Counted from the first letter of the stretch, positions 44,107 through 53,905 are shown. The stretch: DNA of 64,000 nt from Chryseobacterium sp. JJR-5R (GCF_034047335.1 NZ_CP139137.1:3534001-3598000); one strand, 5' to 3'. Translations and numbers: made by a program. The notes: generated by a model from the sequence alone, not told the origin.

Positions 44107-45093
44107 ATGAAAGAAAGTGCTGTAAAAAAAATTGCGGTTCTTACCTCAGGAGGCGATTCTCCGGGTATGAATGCAGCATTAAGAGCGGTCGTAAGAACCG
44201 CCAATTATTATCATGTTGAATGTTACGGAGTACGTGAAGGCTATAACGGCCTTATCAACGGTGATTTCCTGAAAATGGGTCCCCGTTCCGTAAAAAATAT
44301 AATCAACCAGGGCGGAACGATTCTGAAATCTGCCAGATCCATGGAGTTTAAAACTGCAGAAGGCAGGAAGAAAGCTTATGACAATTGTGTAGCGCTCGGT
44401 ATTGACGGACTGGTCTGTATCGGCGGAGACGGGACATTTACAGGAGCCAAAATCTTTAACGAGGAATTCGGAATCCGGGTTATCGGCGTTCCGGGGACTA
44501 TCGATAATGATATTTTCGGGACTGACAATACCATCGGCTATGACACGGCACTGAATACGGCCATGGAAGCCATTGACAAGATCCGTGATACAGCTACTTC
44601 GCATAACCGGGTTTTCTTTGTGGAAGTAATGGGCCGTGATGCAGGGTTTATCGCTTTAAACAGCGGATTGGCAGCCGGAGCTTTGGACATTTTGATCCCG
44701 GAAAGGAAAGACAGTATTGATGAACTGTTCGCCAATTTCAGGAATGCGGAAAAGACCGGAAAAGCATCAAGCATTGTTGTAGTAGCTGAAGGTGAAAAAT
44801 TAGCCAACATCTACGAACTGGCAGAAAAAACAAAAAAGGAATTCCCGGATTATGACATCCGCGTGGCAATTCTGGGCCATATCCAGAGAGGCGGTTCCCC
44901 AAGCTGCGCAGACCGGGTGCTGGCGAGCAGGCTAGGCTACGGCGCAGTAACCGGATTAATGGAAGGACAAACCAATGTAATGGCCGGCATGCGATCCAAC
45001 GACCTGGTTTATACACCGATTGAGGAAGCCATTAAAAAACACAACGAAATCAACAAGGATCTTTTGCTGATTTCGGAAATTTTAGCAATCTAA
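44107..45093 (+). CDS. pfkA: 6-phosphofructokinase, ATP type
   Basis: This protein has 328 residues from the ATG at 44107; a GTG seven codons earlier falls in the promoter. It phosphorylates fructose-6-phosphate in glycolysis. Motifs: LTSGGDSPGMNAALR (ATP site), IGGDGTFTGA (the Gly after GGD marks ATP use, where the pyrophosphate type has Asp), GVPGTIDNDI (catalytic Asp in TIDND), VMGRDAGFIAL, and LGHIQRGGSPS. gap starts 31 bp after its stop, so two glycolytic genes share a transcript. Confidence 0.97.
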   Translation: MKESAVKKIAVLTSGGDSPGMNAALRAVVRTANYYHVECYGVREGYNGLINGDFLKMGPRSVKNIINQGGTILKSARSMEFKTAEGRKKAYDNCVALGIDGLVCIGGDGTFTGAKIFNEEFGIRVIGVPGTIDNDIFGTDNTIGYDTALNTAMEAIDKIRDTATSHNRVFFVEVMGRDAGFIALNSGLAAGALDILIPERKDSIDELFANFRNAEKTGKASSIVVVAEGEKLANIYELAEKTKKEFPDYDIRVAILGHIQRGGSPSCADRVLASRLGYGAVTGLMEGQTNVMAGMRSNDLVYTPIEEAIKKHNEINKDLLLISEILAI

Positions 45094-45103
45094 TATTTTT
45101 TAA

Positions 45104-46135
<1,032 letters not shown>

Positions 46136-46160
46136 TAAGTAACGGCAATCCATCATACAA

Positions 46161-46187
46161 ACCTTCCGGATCCGGAAGGTTTTTTTT
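46161..46187 (+). terminator. pfkA-gap terminator
   Basis: ACCTTCCGGATCCGGAAGGT is a perfect 20-base palindrome (8-bp stem with 4-nt loop) followed by a run of Ts. Confidence 0.95.
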
Positions 46188-46203
46188 GTATCATTAAATT
46201 TGT

Positions 46204-46211
46204 TATTTTTG
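46204..46211 (+). promoter_or_regulatory. -7 element for the PH-like gene
   Basis: TATTTTTG, 8 bases before the ATG at 46220; implies a very short leader. Confidence 0.4.
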
Positions 46212-46219
46212 ATACAGAT

Positions 46220-46684
46220 ATGGATTCAGGAATATTTCAGGAAAAATCAGGCTTTCCAAAGGCCTTTGCCATTCTTCTCATCTTTCAGGCTGTAGTGGGG
46301 AGCTTTATCCTTATGAAGCATAAGGAATCGCCTTTAATCGTCATCCTCATCACGATTCCGCTAACTTTACTGTTCTTATTTTCTGTTTTAAAATTAAACC
46401 TTAACCCGCAGTATTTTGAATATTATTTTTTCCCTTTTGCATTTAGACCGAAAAAAATCAGATGGGATGAAATTAAAGAAATACAATTCGTTCATACAGA
46501 TCCTGTTTCAGATTTCGGGGGATGGGGTGTCAGGCTGTCGAGGAAATATGGAAAAGCCTTTATCACAGGCAGCCGGGAGATCATCTTCCTCAAGCTGAAA
46601 GACGGAAAAAAGAGGTCTTTCTCCATAAAAGATAAGGAAAAGCTGGCGGCATTTTTAGAGAAAAACAACATCCCGTATCAATAA
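46220..46684 (+). CDS. Membrane protein with bacterial PH-like domain
   Basis: This 154-residue protein has two transmembrane helices (AFAILLIFQAVVGSFILM, then a second near residues 38-60, LIVILITIPLTLLFLFSVL). A cytosolic-type beta-rich domain follows (KIRWDEIKEIQFVHTDPV, GWGVRLSR, ITGSREIIFLKLKDGKK, FSIKDKEKLAAFL). This order matches PH-like domains found in small bacterial membrane proteins. Function is unknown. It is a single gene between gap and the MpaB-type gene. Confidence 0.7.
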   Translation: MDSGIFQEKSGFPKAFAILLIFQAVVGSFILMKHKESPLIVILITIPLTLLFLFSVLKLNLNPQYFEYYFFPFAFRPKKIRWDEIKEIQFVHTDPVSDFGGWGVRLSRKYGKAFITGSREIIFLKLKDGKKRSFSIKDKEKLAAFLEKNNIPYQ

Positions 46685-46813
46685 ACGATTGAAGATCCAT
46701 TCGAGTTGAATAATCTCATGATTAAGTTTATCATCCAGTTTAAAGTTGCTTTATAGTTCAACTGATAAATTTCACGGCTCCGTTTCGGCGTAAAACTTGT
46801 AATTTTATCTTTA

Positions 46814-48010
46814 ATGGAGAAAAAGATAATGCAACCGCGATTTAAAGATTCACCTCATTTTAAGAATTTCTGGACGAAAGGCAACGGCAGACAGCTGATT
46901 GAGTTTTCCGGTGCGGAAGTCGGATTTGCAGATTTTGAAAAGTTTGCCCCTTACTTTTACCATGTAGACGAAACAGGTGATCAGGTGGTAAGGGATATCT
47001 ATTTCACCAAAAATTTTCATGAAGCCTCCCGGGAAACCGAACAGTATATCCGTAACGGAGTTAATGAAAGCGATCTTGTCCCGGACAGTGTAAAAAAAAT
47101 GTTTCTCCAGACCCAGAAAATCCCCGATTGGCTGGATGACAACCTACTCAGAAGCGGTGCAGAACTGTGTATGAGAAGCAATCTGGATGCGCTTATTTCA
47201 CTTCGGGATTACTGCCTGATGGGCGGTTATGATTATGCTTACCTCAACAAACCGCTGATTATTACAGAAGCCTTAAAAAAAGGGGCCGTTAAAAGACTTT
47301 CGGAAACACTTGATTTCTGGGTAAACGCAACACGGTATAATGCACTGGAAGTTCATAAAAAGGGATATGAATTTGCTGTGAAAACCCGGCTGATCCATTC
47401 TTATGCAAGGCTGTCCATTAAAAAACATTATAAACAATGGAACACTGAAAACTGGGGCGAACCGATCAATTCCTGGGATATGATGGCCACTTACACCGGT
47501 TTCAGCCTGGTGTTTCTCCACAGCCTGCACAAGCTGGGAAATACGTTTTCAGACGATGAGGAAAAAGGGCTTTTCCACCTCTGGAAATATGTAGGGTATC
47601 TGCTGGGAATGCCTGAAAATCTTTTACCGGACAATAAGAAGGAGGCTACCGAATATTTTTACCTCTGGACTTCCATTCAGCCGCCGGCAGACAAGGATTC
47701 TGCCCTGCTTGCCTGTTCCCTATTAGATGAATCTCTTGAAAACCCTATTCTGAAGTATCAATTCCAGAGAAGAAACCTCCGTTACCTCCATATCTGCTGT
47801 ACATGGTTCCTGCTTGATGATGAAGTGTGCAGAAGGCTTCAGATTCCGGAAGTCACCTATAGAAATGCCTTTCCCGAAATAAAAAGGGCCGTTAATAAAG
47901 TATATGACCGTATTGTCAGCCGCAAAGCCCGGATTAAAAAGGGAAATAAAGACCAGATGAAAGTCCTGCGTGATTATCTGAGGATTACGCAAAATTCAAA
48001 TTTTCATTAA
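46814..48010 (+). CDS. Oxygenase MpaB family protein (DUF2236)
   Basis: This 398-residue, all-helical soluble protein matches the DUF2236/MpaB/latex-clearing group, which hold a haem b and include oxygenases. Candidate haem-region residues are in FWVNATRYNALEVHKKGYEFA and TRLIHSYARLSIKKHY (Arg-x-x-His). WDMMATYTGFSLVFLHSLHKLG and YVGYLLGMPENLLP are also family-like. The substrate is unknown. It is monocistronic; the next gene (recA) begins 321 bp downstream. Confidence 0.85.
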   Translation: MEKKIMQPRFKDSPHFKNFWTKGNGRQLIEFSGAEVGFADFEKFAPYFYHVDETGDQVVRDIYFTKNFHEASRETEQYIRNGVNESDLVPDSVKKMFLQTQKIPDWLDDNLLRSGAELCMRSNLDALISLRDYCLMGGYDYAYLNKPLIITEALKKGAVKRLSETLDFWVNATRYNALEVHKKGYEFAVKTRLIHSYARLSIKKHYKQWNTENWGEPINSWDMMATYTGFSLVFLHSLHKLGNTFSDDEEKGLFHLWKYVGYLLGMPENLLPDNKKEATEYFYLWTSIQPPADKDSALLACSLLDESLENPILKYQFQRRNLRYLHICCTWFLLDDEVCRRLQIPEVTYRNAFPEIKRAVNKVYDRIVSRKARIKKGNKDQMKVLRDYLRITQNSNFH

Positions 48011-48331
48011 TATTTCAGTAAAACGATTGACTGCTTTGCAGGAGGTGATTGTTAGCTTGGCAACTGTATTAAAAAACCTTAAGCAAAATCCTGCCGTTCT
48101 GGTTTTTAAAAGCAAAAAACATAAGAATATGAAATCGTTGAAATATACTGTTTTCTCCAGAGCAAAATCAATAATTGCATGGGTTATGTGAGTGTGAGTC
48201 ATATACTTTACCGGATTATGAATATATTAAAAATTTATACTTTTTTTAACTATCAAAACAGCTTTTAATGGTATATAATATTAGTTTTTAAGTGTATTTT
48301 TTCGTAAATTTGATTATTAATTAAAAGACAG
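48011..48331. other. Intergenic stretch upstream of recA
   Basis: These 321 AT-rich bases hold no convincing gene. The distal end holds the recA promoter. A 54-codon frame from a TTG near 48020 exists but lacks any supporting feature. No clear SOS box could be recognised. Confidence 0.6.
48305..48312 (+). promoter_or_regulatory. -7 element for recA
   Basis: TAAATTTG, 19 bases before the ATG at 48332; no clear -33 element. Confidence 0.5.
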
Positions 48332-49339
48332 ATGAGTAACATTGAAGATAAGAAAAAAGCACTTTCGCTGGTGCTTGACAAGTTAGATAAAACATACGGA
48401 AAAGGAACGGTAATGACATTAGGTGACAGTACCATTGACACGACCATTGAAGTTATCCCTTCCGGATCTCTGGGACTGGACATCGCTCTTGGAGTGGGTG
48501 GCTATCCGAGAGGAAGAATCATCGAAATTTACGGGCCTGAATCTTCGGGTAAGACAACATTGACACTCCATGCCATTGCAGAAGCCCAGAAAGCAGGCGG
48601 AATCGCTGCCTTTATCGATGCAGAGCATGCTTTTGACAGAGGTTACGCAGGAAAATTGGGAATCGATCTTGAAAACCTGATCATTTCCCAACCGGACAAC
48701 GGTGAACAGGCTCTGGAAATCGCAGACAACCTGATCCGTTCAGGAGCAATCGATATCGTAGTGATCGACTCCGTTGCCGCACTGACTCCTAAAGCAGAGA
48801 TTGAAGGTGAAATGGGAGATTCCAAAATGGGTCTTCATGCAAGGCTGATGTCCCAGGCTTTAAGAAAATTAACGGCTACGATTTCAAGGACAAAGTGTAC
48901 GGTAATTTTCATCAACCAGCTTAGGGAAAAAATCGGTGTCATGTTCGGGAACCCGGAAACAACAACCGGTGGTAATGCATTGAAATTCTACGCTTCGGTG
49001 AGAGTGGATATCAGAAAGGCAAGTGCGCCGATTAAAAACGGTGATGAGGCGATAGGAAGCCGCGTAAAAGTGAAAATTGTGAAGAATAAAGTAGCTCCGC
49101 CTTTCAAAATGGCCGAATTTGACATTATGTATGGTGAAGGAGTTTCTAAAACCGGAGAAATCCTGGATCAGGCGGTAGAACAAGGAATCGTTAAAAAAAG
49201 CGGATCATGGTTCAGTTATGAGGAAACCAAACTCGGACAGGGACGTGACGCCGTGAAAGATGTTCTGAAAGACAACCCTGAGCTTGCGGAAGAACTGGAA
49301 AACAAGATCAAAGATGAATTGAAGAATAAGGTAAAATAA
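48332..49339 (+). CDS. recA: Recombinase RecA
   Basis: This 335-residue ATPase forms the filament for homologous recombination and triggers LexA cleavage. Walker [10 protein letters not shown] is at 68-76. [38 protein letters not shown] and [36 protein letters not shown] motifs are seen at 83-101, 143-162 and 191-222. The C-terminal acidic tail ([16 protein letters not shown]) is present. Length is normal and there is no intein. It is monocistronic and ends in a terminator. Confidence 0.99.
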   Translation: MSNIEDKKKALSLVLDKLDKTYGKGTVMTLGDSTIDTTIEVIPSGSLGLDIALGVGGYPRGRIIEIYGPESSGKTTLTLHAIAEAQKAGGIAAFIDAEHAFDRGYAGKLGIDLENLIISQPDNGEQALEIADNLIRSGAIDIVVIDSVAALTPKAEIEGEMGDSKMGLHARLMSQALRKLTATISRTKCTVIFINQLREKIGVMFGNPETTTGGNALKFYASVRVDIRKASAPIKNGDEAIGSRVKVKIVKNKVAPPFKMAEFDIMYGEGVSKTGEILDQAVEQGIVKKSGSWFSYEETKLGQGRDAVKDVLKDNPELAEELENKIKDELKNKVK

Positions 49340-49359
49340 GTTTTTCAGAAATTATAACG

Positions 49360-49387
49360 AAGGCAGCTTTAGAGCTGTCTTTTTTTT
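49360..49387 (+). terminator. recA terminator
   Basis: Stem AAGGCAGCT / AGCTGTCTT (one G:T pair), 4-nt loop, followed by an uninterrupted T run. Confidence 0.9.
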
Positions 49388-49636
49388 GTAGGAAATGATC
49401 TGTGGATCACAGCAATACAATTCAAATAATCATTGATCACATCAACCTGGCAACAATCCATCAGCTGAATTTCAAAACAATAGACCAATCATTAAATTAC
49501 TTCCATAACCTGCTGACCCTAAAGTTACTTATGAAAGACTATTCTTTACACTTTATACAAATAATGTCAAATTGTCACATTATGGAGATCGGTATTTTTT
49601 TTGAGAAGGTTAAGAAAATTAAAAACAAAAATTATT

Positions 49637-51529
49637 ATGACTAAAGGAAATATCAATGTATCTGTGGAAAATATTTTTCCGCTTATCAAAAAATTTCTTT
49701 ACAGTGACCACGAAATCTTTTTAAGAGAACTGATCTCCAATGCAACGGATGCTACTTTAAAATTAAAGCACCTGACAGGCATCGGGGAAGCAAAAACGGA
49801 GTACGGAAACCCGAAGATTGAAGTTAAGATAGATCAGGAAAATAAAACGCTTCGCATCATTGACCAGGGAATCGGGATGACGGCTGAAGAGGTTGAAAAA
49901 TACATCAATCAGGTAGCATTTTCGGGTGCTGAAGAATTCCTGGAAAAATATAAAGATACGGCTAAAGATTCAGGAATTATCGGGCATTTCGGGCTTGGAT
50001 TCTATTCTGCCTTCATGGTTGCAGAAAAAGTGGAAATCGTAACAAAATCTTATAAAGATGCACCGGCTGTTCGCTGGATCTGCGACGGCAGCCCGGAATT
50101 TACGCTGGAAGAAACAGCGGATAAAACGGAAAGAGGAACTGAAATTATCCTTTACATTGCAGAAGATTCCACAGAGTTCCTGGAAGAAGGAAAGATCCGT
50201 GAGCTGTTACTGAAATACAACAAATTCATGCCGGTTCCGATCAAATTCGGAACTAAAACCCACACGCTGCCATTGCCGGAAGATGCTGCCGAAGATGCAG
50301 TAGCAGAAACGGAGGAAGTAGACAATATCATCAACAACCCTACTCCGGCATGGACAATTGCTCCGAGTGAGCTTACGACTGAGGATTATATGAAGTTCTA
50401 CCATGAGTTGTACCCAATGCAGTTTGAGGAGCCTTTGTTCAATATCCATCTGAATGTTGACTATCCTTTTAACTTAACCGGGGTATTATTCTTCCCGAAA
50501 CTGAACAACAGCCTCAACATTGAAAAAGACAAAATCCAGCTGTACCAAAACCAGGTTTTCGTAACGGATGAAGTAAAAGGTATCGTTCCGGATTTCTTAA
50601 TGCTTCTTCGCGGTGTAATCGATTCTCCGGATATTCCGCTGAATGTTTCCCGTTCGTATCTACAGGCAGATGGTGCGGTTAAGAAAATTTCTTCTTACAT
50701 CACCAAGAAAGTGGCCGACAAAATGTCTTCCCTGATCAATGAAAACCGTGAGGACTATGAACAGAAATGGAATGATATTAAAGTGGTCATCGAATACGGC
50801 ATTATCACCGAAGAAAAGTTTGCGGAAAAAGCCGATAAATTTACGCTTTACCCGACTACTGACGGAAAATATTTCCTATGGAACGAGTTAGAGGAAAAGA
50901 TCAAGCCTAGCCAGACGGATAAGGACGGTAAGCTGGTTATTCTTTACGCTTCCAATGCTGACGAACAGCACAGTTATATCCAGTCGGCAAAGGATAAAGG
51001 CTATGAAGTACTGCTTTTTGATTCCCCGATTATCCCGCACGTTATCCAGAAACTGGAAAGTTCAAAAGACAACGTTTCATTTGTAAGAGTTGATGCAGAC
51101 CACATCAATAACCTGATTAAAAAAGACGAGCCTGTTATTTCCAAATTAACGGAAACGGAAAAAGAATCCCTGAAAAAGAATGTGGAAGAAGCGGTAAATG
51201 ATAAAAAGTTCACCGTTCAGCTGGAAGACCTTGACAGCACGGATGCCCCGTTTACCATCACCCAACCCGAATTTATGAGAAGGATGAAGGATATGCAGGC
51301 TACCGGAGGCGGAGGCGGTATGTTCGGCATGGGCGGTTTCCCTGAGATGTATAATCTGGTAGTGAACTCCAACAGTGAATTTGCGGATCAGATTCTGAAA
51401 ACCGAAAATGCAGAAGAAAAAGAAAGCCTGATTAAATATGCCGTAGACCTGGCTAAACTTTCCCAGAATTTACTGAAAGGTAAAGATCTGACGGATTTTA
51501 TCCAGAGAAGCTACCAGAAGCTTAAATAA
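49637..51529 (+). CDS. htpG: Hsp90-family chaperone HtpG
   Basis: This protein has 630 residues from the ATG at 49637; an earlier in-frame start adds 12 basic residues that fit no family member. The ATP lid domain has VSVENIFPLIKKFLYSDHEIFLRELISNATDA at about 6-37, with the catalytic Glu and Asn, then IDQGIGMTAEEV and GHFGLGFYSAFMVA. The middle domain has the client/ATP Arg in LNVSRSYLQAD. The C-terminal half is shorter and more divergent than in E. coli, and has a Gly-rich segment (TGGGGGMFGMGGFPEMYNL). The ~297 bases upstream hold the direct repeat TGTCA-aat-TGTCA near 49565; its meaning is unclear. Confidence 0.97.
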   Translation: MTKGNINVSVENIFPLIKKFLYSDHEIFLRELISNATDATLKLKHLTGIGEAKTEYGNPKIEVKIDQENKTLRIIDQGIGMTAEEVEKYINQVAFSGAEEFLEKYKDTAKDSGIIGHFGLGFYSAFMVAEKVEIVTKSYKDAPAVRWICDGSPEFTLEETADKTERGTEIILYIAEDSTEFLEEGKIRELLLKYNKFMPVPIKFGTKTHTLPLPEDAAEDAVAETEEVDNIINNPTPAWTIAPSELTTEDYMKFYHELYPMQFEEPLFNIHLNVDYPFNLTGVLFFPKLNNSLNIEKDKIQLYQNQVFVTDEVKGIVPDFLMLLRGVIDSPDIPLNVSRSYLQADGAVKKISSYITKKVADKMSSLINENREDYEQKWNDIKVVIEYGIITEEKFAEKADKFTLYPTTDGKYFLWNELEEKIKPSQTDKDGKLVILYASNADEQHSYIQSAKDKGYEVLLFDSPIIPHVIQKLESSKDNVSFVRVDADHINNLIKKDEPVISKLTETEKESLKKNVEEAVNDKKFTVQLEDLDSTDAPFTITQPEFMRRMKDMQATGGGGGMFGMGGFPEMYNLVVNSNSEFADQILKTENAEEKESLIKYAVDLAKLSQNLLKGKDLTDFIQRSYQKLK

Positions 51530-51549
51530 GTTTTTAAAGGTATTTTTTG

Positions 51550-51585
51550 GTTTCGGCGGGGCTTTCAGCCCCGCCGAAACTTTTT
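51550..51585 (+). terminator. htpG terminator
   Basis: A 14-bp GC-rich perfect stem (GTTTCGGCGGGGCT paired with AGCCCCGCCGAAAC), 3-nt loop, then Ts. Confidence 0.95.
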
Positions 51586-51706
51586 ATTGCCATCCGAAAG
51601 TTAATAATAATGTAAAATGAACAAATATGATCATTCCTTTTTAGCAATACTAATCTTATCTTACTCTGTATGCTGGGCTTTAAATTGTTTATTCGGGTTT
51701 AGCCTA

Positions 51707-52003
51707 TTACAATTCATCCATCGGATTCCAGAACAATTTCTTAAAATCCTTAATCCTGAAATTCTCCACAATAATTCCTTCTGCTTCCAGCCTTTCCTGA
51801 AATTCGGGGACCGATAAAGTTCCGGAACCCGAAATCACCCGGTGGGCAGGCACATCTTGCGGGCAGCCTCCCATTGCTTTTCCTACGTGACGGGAATGAT
51901 TCGGATAACCGACCGCTTTCGCAATGGCTCCGTAACTTGTAACTCTTCCTTCGGGTACCAGCCTGGTAATTTCCCATACCTGCCGTTTAAATATTTCGTT
52001 CAT
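51707..52003 (-). CDS. Alkyltransferase-like protein (MGMT family, active-site Cys replaced by Ala)
   Basis: This 98-residue protein consists only of the MGMT DNA-binding domain. RQVWEITRLVPEGRVTSYGAIAKAVG holds the helix-turn-helix and the Arg finger region. The PCHR active site of true alkyltransferases reads PAHR here (P52, A53, H54, R55), so it cannot accept an alkyl group. Known alkyltransferase-like proteins (often PWHR) bind O6-alkylguanine and flag it for nucleotide excision repair; the same is likely here. It is a single gene, divergent from the 48-residue gene. Confidence 0.9.
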   Translation of the reverse strand: MNEIFKRQVWEITRLVPEGRVTSYGAIAKAVGYPNHSRHVGKAMGGCPQDVPAHRVISGSGTLSVPEFQERLEAEGIIVENFRIKDFKKLFWNPMDEL

Positions 52004-52152
52004 ACTGACTCTTTTGCTTCTCTATTACTGGGAGAATAATCTAATCTCTATTTTTATCCTTCCGAATTTGACAATGGACCAGAATTCAGTTCTTCTTATG
52101 GTTTTGCACTGTTTTTGAATGAAATCTTATACTTCCATTAAAACATAAAGTT

Positions 52153-52299
52153 ATGAAAAAATCAGTTTTCAGACTTCTGAATAAGATCAATAAAGCAGTA
52201 CTGCCTAAATTAAGCGGTAAAGATCCTGCCAAACTGACCAAACTGCAGAAAGGGATTCTCGCATATCGTTATTTTGTGCTTATCAATTCCATGGACTGA
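52153..52299 (+). CDS. 48-residue basic protein, Flavobacteriia small family
   Basis: The ATG at 52153 opens a 48-codon frame: KKSVFRLLNKINKAVLPKL, then a Lys-rich linker, then ILAYRYFVLINSMD. The pattern of an amphipathic N-terminal helix, basic middle and aromatic end fits a small conserved protein that I recall from Chryseobacterium and Flavobacterium genomes, sometimes misnamed SsrA-binding protein. It is too short to be SmpB. Coding potential is supported by its position, good codon use and a GC-rich element that begins just after its stop. Confidence 0.65.
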   Translation: MKKSVFRLLNKINKAVLPKLSGKDPAKLTKLQKGILAYRYFVLINSMD

Positions 52300-52302
52300 A
52301 TC

Positions 52303-52444
52303 GCGTGAGGGATATGCAGAGTGCAGGCGCAGCGGCAGTCCTGTTGCTCCTGCAACAAGGACCGGAACGAAGTGGAGCCCGGAGAAGCCCGGCCTGAACG
52401 AGCGAATGGAGCAAAGCGGAATGAACGAGTGAAGGACACGCCCC
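52303..52444. repeat. GC-rich structured element, probably a dispersed repeat
   Basis: A 142-bp island much richer in GC than the surroundings, starting 3 bases after the small-gene stop. The ends are complementary (GCGTG at 52303-52307 with CACGC at 52437-52441). Inside are a perfect GTTGC-TCCT-GCAAC hairpin (52343-52356), CCGG boxes, and gaacgag/gagcgaa word repeats. It has short open frames on several strands, but none looks like a protein. From memory, similar GGGCGTG...CCCTCACGC islands are scattered in Bacteroidota genomes; this needs a search. Confidence 0.6.
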
Positions 52445-52485
52445 AATACATTCTGCTTATACATTTTATTCAACAGAACATAAAT

Positions 52486-52519
52486 AAAAAAGCGCCCGAC
52501 ACTACCGTACCGGACGCTT
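52486..52519 (-). terminator. Terminator of the deoxyhypusine synthase-like gene
   Basis: On the minus strand a stem AAGCGTCCG / CGGGCGCTT (one mismatch) with a 12-nt loop is followed by a T run, 30 bases after the stop at 52549. Confidence 0.8.
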
Positions 52520-52548
52520 CTTTATCTAAAGCTTTATTTAGCAGCTAA

Positions 52549-53520
52549 TTAATTTTCCAGAATATATGAGAACATCAAGGGTGCACAGATAGTCGCATCA
52601 CTTTCAACGATAAACTTCGGTGTAGTGATATCCAGTTTGCCCCAGGTAATTTTCTCATTCGGCACAGCACCTGAGTAAGAACCGTAAGAGGTAGTAGAAT
52701 CTGAAATCTGGCAGAAATACGACCAGAAAGGAATGTCATGCATTTCCATATCCTGATACAGCATTGGCACCACACAGATTGGGAAATCTCCTGCAATTCC
52801 TCCGCCAATCTGGAAGAAACCAACTCCTTTTCCTGCTGAATTTTTGGTATACCAGTCTGCAAGATAAGTCATGTATTCAATTCCTGATTTCATTGTTGTA
52901 GCGGTCAGTTCGCCTTTGATACAATAAGAAGCGAAAATATTCCCCATCGTAGAATCTTCCCAGCCCGGAACCACAATCGGAAGGTTTTTCTCAGCGGCTG
53001 CAATCATCCATGAATTTTCTCTCGGAATTTCATAATACTGTTCCAGAACACCGGAAAGAATCATCTTGTACATAAATTCATGCGGAAAATACCGTTCTCC
53101 TTTAGACTCAGCATCTTTCCAGATTTCAACGATATGTTTCTGCAGCCTTCTGAAAGCTTCTTCTTCAGGAATACAGGTATCGGTTACCCTGTTCAGGCCT
53201 CTTTCAAGCAAGTCCCACTCGTCCTGTGCGGTTAAGTCCCTGTAATGAGGAACCCTTTCGTAATGTGAATGTGCTACCAGATTCATCAGATCTTCCTCAA
53301 GATTCGCACCTGTACAGGAAATAAAATCCACTTTATCCTGGCGGATCATCTCTGCAAGGATTTTTCCCAACTCGGCTGTAGACATGGCACCTGCCAAAGT
53401 GATCATCATTTTCCCGCCTTCTTTAAGATGGGCAACATATCCTTTGGAAGCATCTACCAGAGCTGCTGCATTGAAGTGGAGATAATATTTTTCTATGAAT
53501 TCTGTAATCGGTTTGTTCAT
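52549..53520 (-). CDS. Deoxyhypusine synthase family protein
   Basis: This protein has 323 residues from the ATG at 53520; a start six codons earlier lacks family support. The Rossmann-like DHS fold is clear: MMITLAGAMSTAELGKILAEMI, FISCTGANLEEDLM, VPGWEDSTMGNIFASY, and GVGFFQIGGGIAGDFPICVVPML. The active-site Lys of DHS is kept in EKITWGKLD. Bacteria lack eIF5A; bacterial members are thought to act on spermidine, for example to make homospermidine-type polyamines. Which reaction occurs here is unknown. It is a single gene with no polyamine genes in the window. Confidence 0.9.
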   Translation of the reverse strand: MNKPITEFIEKYYLHFNAAALVDASKGYVAHLKEGGKMMITLAGAMSTAELGKILAEMIRQDKVDFISCTGANLEEDLMNLVAHSHYERVPHYRDLTAQDEWDLLERGLNRVTDTCIPEEEAFRRLQKHIVEIWKDAESKGERYFPHEFMYKMILSGVLEQYYEIPRENSWMIAAAEKNLPIVVPGWEDSTMGNIFASYCIKGELTATTMKSGIEYMTYLADWYTKNSAGKGVGFFQIGGGIAGDFPICVVPMLYQDMEMHDIPFWSYFCQISDSTTSYGSYSGAVPNEKITWGKLDITTPKFIVESDATICAPLMFSYILEN

Positions 53521-53547
53521 TATGATAATTTTTTGCAAAGATAAAAC

Positions 53548-53905
53548 TTAAAAACGGAATGTAAACGCTGCGCTCAAAGAAACTCGGGTTAAACCTTCTT
53601 TCTCTTACTCCCCGAACTCATAGATCTGGCCATTGATGTCCATCTGCGATAAAGTTCCATCTTTAATCCGAGTTTCGGACCAATCAGAATATTTTAAGTT
53701 ACGGCATACTGATAGGCAAAATTGGCTTCCAGTACTAAGTTAGTGCCTTTCCCTATTACCGGCCCTGTAACTGATTTATAAGAAATTGCCCCTATCCCGA
53801 AATCCGTAAAAAGCCCATATGATTACGTAAAACCTTTCAAATAAATTTTAAAATGGGCTCTGAAACCAGGTGACTAAGGATAAGAAACAGAGGAAACACT
53901 GAATA
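53548..53905 (-). pseudogene. Decayed outer-membrane beta-barrel gene remnant
   Basis: The 392-bp gap between the DHS-like gene and arfB is not empty. Read on the minus strand it spells barrel-like text: SPGFRAHFKIYLKGF, then SYGLFTDFGIGAISYKS, TGPVIGKGTNLVLEANFAYQ, NILIGPKLGLK. After a frameshift it reads DGTLSQMDINGQIYEFGE, and finally EKEGLTRVSLSAAFTFRF with a proper stop at 53548-53550. At least four in-frame stops interrupt it (before SPG, before SYG, after QYAVT, after YEFGE). The C-terminal Phe and alternating strands identify an outer-membrane protein. The N-terminus and signal peptide are gone. Confidence 0.8.

Noticed and set aside
48018..48191. 54-codon frame upstream of recA starting with TTG
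   Set aside because: No ribosome site, no recognisable sequence, atypical start; more likely chance.
49560..49580. TGTCA-aat-TGTCA upstream of htpG as a heat-shock operator
   Set aside because: It is a short direct repeat, not an inverted one, and I cannot tie it to a known regulator; mentioned only in the htpG entry.
49402..49644. 80-codon plus-strand frame between recA and htpG
   Set aside because: AT-rich, low complexity, overlaps the true htpG start; no family pattern.
51617..51817. 66-codon plus-strand frame with a hydrophobic start
   Set aside because: Its second half is antisense to the alkyltransferase-like gene and has no support.
52210..52548. Short frames on both strands across the GC-rich element
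   Set aside because: Three frames are open at once because stop codons are rare in GC-rich DNA; repeat-like words rather than protein text.
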